DNA from: CBFGRU01 sp965651255 | Lineage (GTDB): Bacteria > Planctomycetota > Phycisphaerae > Phycisphaerales > SM1A02 | Direction: 5' to 3' | Length of the DNA stretch: 6,722 bases | Assembly: GCA_965651255.1 (NCBI GenBank) | Contig: CBFGRU010000175.1 | Span: forward strand, 1-6,722 | Part shown: one piece after another, positions 5,444-6,722 of the stretch | Numbering within the stretch: position 1 is the stretch's first letter | Layout of the letters: the number at the start of each line of letters is the position of its first letter | Program-made: the position numbers and the translations under genes | Notes under the pieces: generated by a model | Told to the model about the DNA's origin: nothing | The model's database searches: none | Seen by the model: only the letters and a program-made list of their open reading frames with translations

Positions 5444-6382
5444 ATGCATCGCGTGGTTTTCACCAGTATGCTGAGCATGACACTGGCCGCCGGGTCATTC
5501 GGCGTTGGTGCATCATCTCGCGCTGCAACCGCGCCGCCCGGATTCAGCGGTGGGGCGCCTCCGATGAGGGGCATGCCGATGAGCGGGAACTCCCTCGTTC
5601 GTGTTCGCGCCGCGGCGACCGTCGATGTGATTCATCCGGGTGAGACGTTTCATTTGGCGCTGACGTTTCAGATCGAACCAGCATGGCACATCTACTGGAT
5701 CAACCCAGGCGAAACCGGTTCGCCGACGGGTATCTTTGTCGATCCGCCGGAAGGGTTTGACATTGGTCCGGTGCTGTGGCCCCGGCCGCAGATCATTCCC
5801 GGCCCGCTGGTCAGCTACGGTTACGAAGATGAAGTCACGCTTTTTGTGCCCGTGACCGCGCCGGATGAATTGCCCACAGGAGAAGCGACCTTTCCCATCG
5901 AACTTGACTGGCTGGTCTGTAAAGAGCAATGCCTCATGGGCGACGGGAAGAGATCGATTCGCATCGCGACCAGATCAGAACCACGTGACCGCCGCGATTC
6001 ACCGTACACACCGGGGGAAGAGATCCGAACCAAAGATCTTCGGCTGATGTACGATCGAATTCCGGAGTCCCTTCAGGGGCCACACGCCGCTGACGAGAGT
6101 GTTGTTCGCTTCGATGGTGAAACGCTCATGATCGAAGCGCCAGCGAAGGGATTTGCAACTGCGGGCTGGCTGCCGGTGCCCGGGCCTGGTGTGACCTTCG
6201 GCAAGGCCGAGGTGACCATTTCGAACGACCGCGTGGTCGCGCGAGTCCCGGTGGTGATCAACGAGCGGGCCGCACTTGGGCGTCCGATGCGTATCGAAGG
6301 CGTTCTTACGCTGGGAGAGCGGCCGAACCACCCTGCATATCATGTTTTCCGTCCGGTCAACGCAACGAACCCGACGAACTGA
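5444..6382 (+). CDS. Exported DsbD N-terminal (alpha) domain-like protein
   Basis: A 312-residue protein with a signal peptide (about 1-28, M-H-R then a hydrophobic stretch ending S-S-R-A) and a Pro/Gly/Met linker (31-48, including P-M-R-G-M-P-M). The rest resembles the periplasmic N-terminal domain of DsbD/ScsB thiol:disulfide reductases: W-H-I-Y-W-I-N-P-G-E-T-G (81-92), Y-G-Y-E-D-E-V (125-131) and D-W-L-V-C-K-E-Q-C-L-M-G (155-166) with the redox pair Cys159 and Cys163. These are its only cysteines. In the full-length family this domain takes electrons from the membrane domain and passes them to periplasmic partners. Here the protein ends after the soluble region with no membrane helices, so it must work with a separate partner. 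GGAGA (5426-5430) is the likely ribosome site, 13 bases from the ATG. The next gene, 48 bases downstream, is an exported redoxin that may be its partner. Confidence 0.83.
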   Translation: MHRVVFTSMLSMTLAAGSFGVGASSRAATAPPGFSGGAPPMRGMPMSGNSLVRVRAAATVDVIHPGETFHLALTFQIEPAWHIYWINPGETGSPTGIFVDPPEGFDIGPVLWPRPQIIPGPLVSYGYEDEVTLFVPVTAPDELPTGEATFPIELDWLVCKEQCLMGDGKRSIRIATRSEPRDRRDSPYTPGEEIRTKDLRLMYDRIPESLQGPHAADESVVRFDGETLMIEAPAKGFATAGWLPVPGPGVTFGKAEVTISNDRVVARVPVVINERAALGRPMRIEGVLTLGERPNHPAYHVFRPVNATNPTN

Positions 6383-6416
6383 CCGGCGCACCCCAAAGGG
6401 TTCACCACTGTTTCAC

Positions 6417-6423
6417 GGGAGAG
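6417..6423 (+). promoter_or_regulatory. Ribosome binding site of the redoxin gene
   Basis: GGGAGAG lies 7 bases before the ATG at 6431, an ideal spacing, and fixes the start. Confidence 0.65.
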
Positions 6424-6430
6424 TGTTCTC

Positions 6431-6722
6431 ATGAAGAAGAGCTGGACAATCGGATTGGTCGGAGTTGGCGCGATGGCGCTCGGTATGGCTGCGTTCATGG
6501 CGCCGCCCCAACTGACTGGCGGCGGTGTAGGCGTGAAGACGCAGGATGCAACCCGCGCCAAGCTTGGCGAGGCAGCGCCCGATTTCACGCTGACTTCGCT
6601 CGAAGGGAAGGAAGTGAAGCTGTCTGAGTTCAAGGGCAAGACCGTCGTGCTCGAGTGGTTCAACCCCGAGTGTCCGGTGGTCGTGTTCCACTACTCTGAC
6701 AACGGCCAGTTGAAGGGCCTGC
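6431..6722 (+). CDS. Exported redoxin / thioredoxin-fold protein, 3' end cut by window edge
   Basis: Ninety-seven codons are visible before the right edge. Residues 1-24 are a signal peptide (M-K-K-S-W, then Ile/Val/Leu/Gly/Ala/Met-rich). After a Gly-rich spacer the redoxin (AhpC/TSA-type) fold starts with L-G-E-A-A-P-D-F-T-L (45-54), L-S-E-F-K-G-K-T-V-V-L-E-W (64-76) and F-N-P-E-C-P-V-V-V-F-H-Y (77-88). Cys81 lies where thioredoxin-fold proteins carry the active Cys, but the motif is C-P rather than C-x-x-C, as in a group of secreted redoxins with N-x-x-C-P-F-V. Peroxide or thiol reduction outside the cytoplasm is likely, with the substrate unknown. The downstream part, where a second Cys could lie, is missing. 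It is probably co-transcribed with the DsbD-like gene 48 bases upstream. Confidence 0.85.
   Translation, partial: MKKSWTIGLVGVGAMALGMAAFMAPPQLTGGGVGVKTQDATRAKLGEAAPDFTLTSLEGKEVKLSEFKGKTVVLEWFNPECPVVVFHYSDNGQLKGL

Noticed and set aside
5293..5574. Extension of the rhodanese-like gene to 5574 on the minus strand
   Set aside because: It would overlap the divergent DsbD-like gene by 131 bases and put a clear lipoprotein signal peptide in the middle of the protein.
6383..6430. Terminator between the DsbD-like and redoxin genes
   Set aside because: Only a four-base stem (ACCC/GGGT) without a T-tract is present; read-through and co-transcription are more likely.

Overview
The window is about 60% GC and reads like chromosomal DNA of a Gram-negative-type bacterium. 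A secreted protein with a VPLPAPVW exosortase-type (PEP-CTERM-like) motif, a periplasmic DsbD-alpha-like protein, a secreted redoxin with an N-P-E-C-P motif, and a FeoB of the A-C-A-I-P gate type together suggest a planctomycete, perhaps of the Phycisphaerae group. That placement is inference from protein style, not proof. No rRNA, tRNA, CRISPR array, transposase or phage gene is visible.

Layout. (1) 1-733, minus strand: a secreted surface protein cut off by the left edge just as its C-terminal sorting signal begins. (2) 734-950: a divergent intergenic region. (3) 951-1934, plus strand: a complete ribokinase (rbsK). (4) 1943-4696, minus strand: a compact ferrous-iron uptake operon, feoA-like / feoA / feoB. 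Its genes overlap by 11 and 4 bases, and it converges on rbsK with only 8 bases between the two stop codons. The operon has a readable sigma70-type promoter (TTGACG-17-TAGCAT) followed at once by a 19-base 7-5-7 palindrome that resembles a Fur box. (5) 4831-5292, minus strand: a small lipoprotein with a rhodanese domain whose catalytic cysteine is missing. (6) 5293-5443: a second divergent intergenic region. (7) 5444-6382, plus strand: a free-standing, exported DsbD N-terminal (alpha) domain protein with a C-x3-C pair. (8) 6431 to the right edge, plus strand: the start of an exported thioredoxin-fold (redoxin) protein, 48 bases downstream and probably in the same transcript.

How the genes work together. 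The feo genes form a cytoplasmic-membrane Fe2+ importer (FeoB) with two small SH3-like partner proteins, apparently repressed when iron is plentiful. The DsbD-alpha-like protein and the redoxin look like parts of an extracytoplasmic thiol-redox pathway, and the rhodanese-like lipoprotein is anchored in the same compartment. The ribokinase stands alone, with no ribose transporter or rbsD in view.

Nothing here amounts to a clearly new system. The points most worth a second look are the cysteine-rich first FeoA-like protein, the feo promoter/operator block, the cysteine-less rhodanese lipoprotein, and the DsbD-alpha/redoxin pair without a membrane DsbD domain in view.
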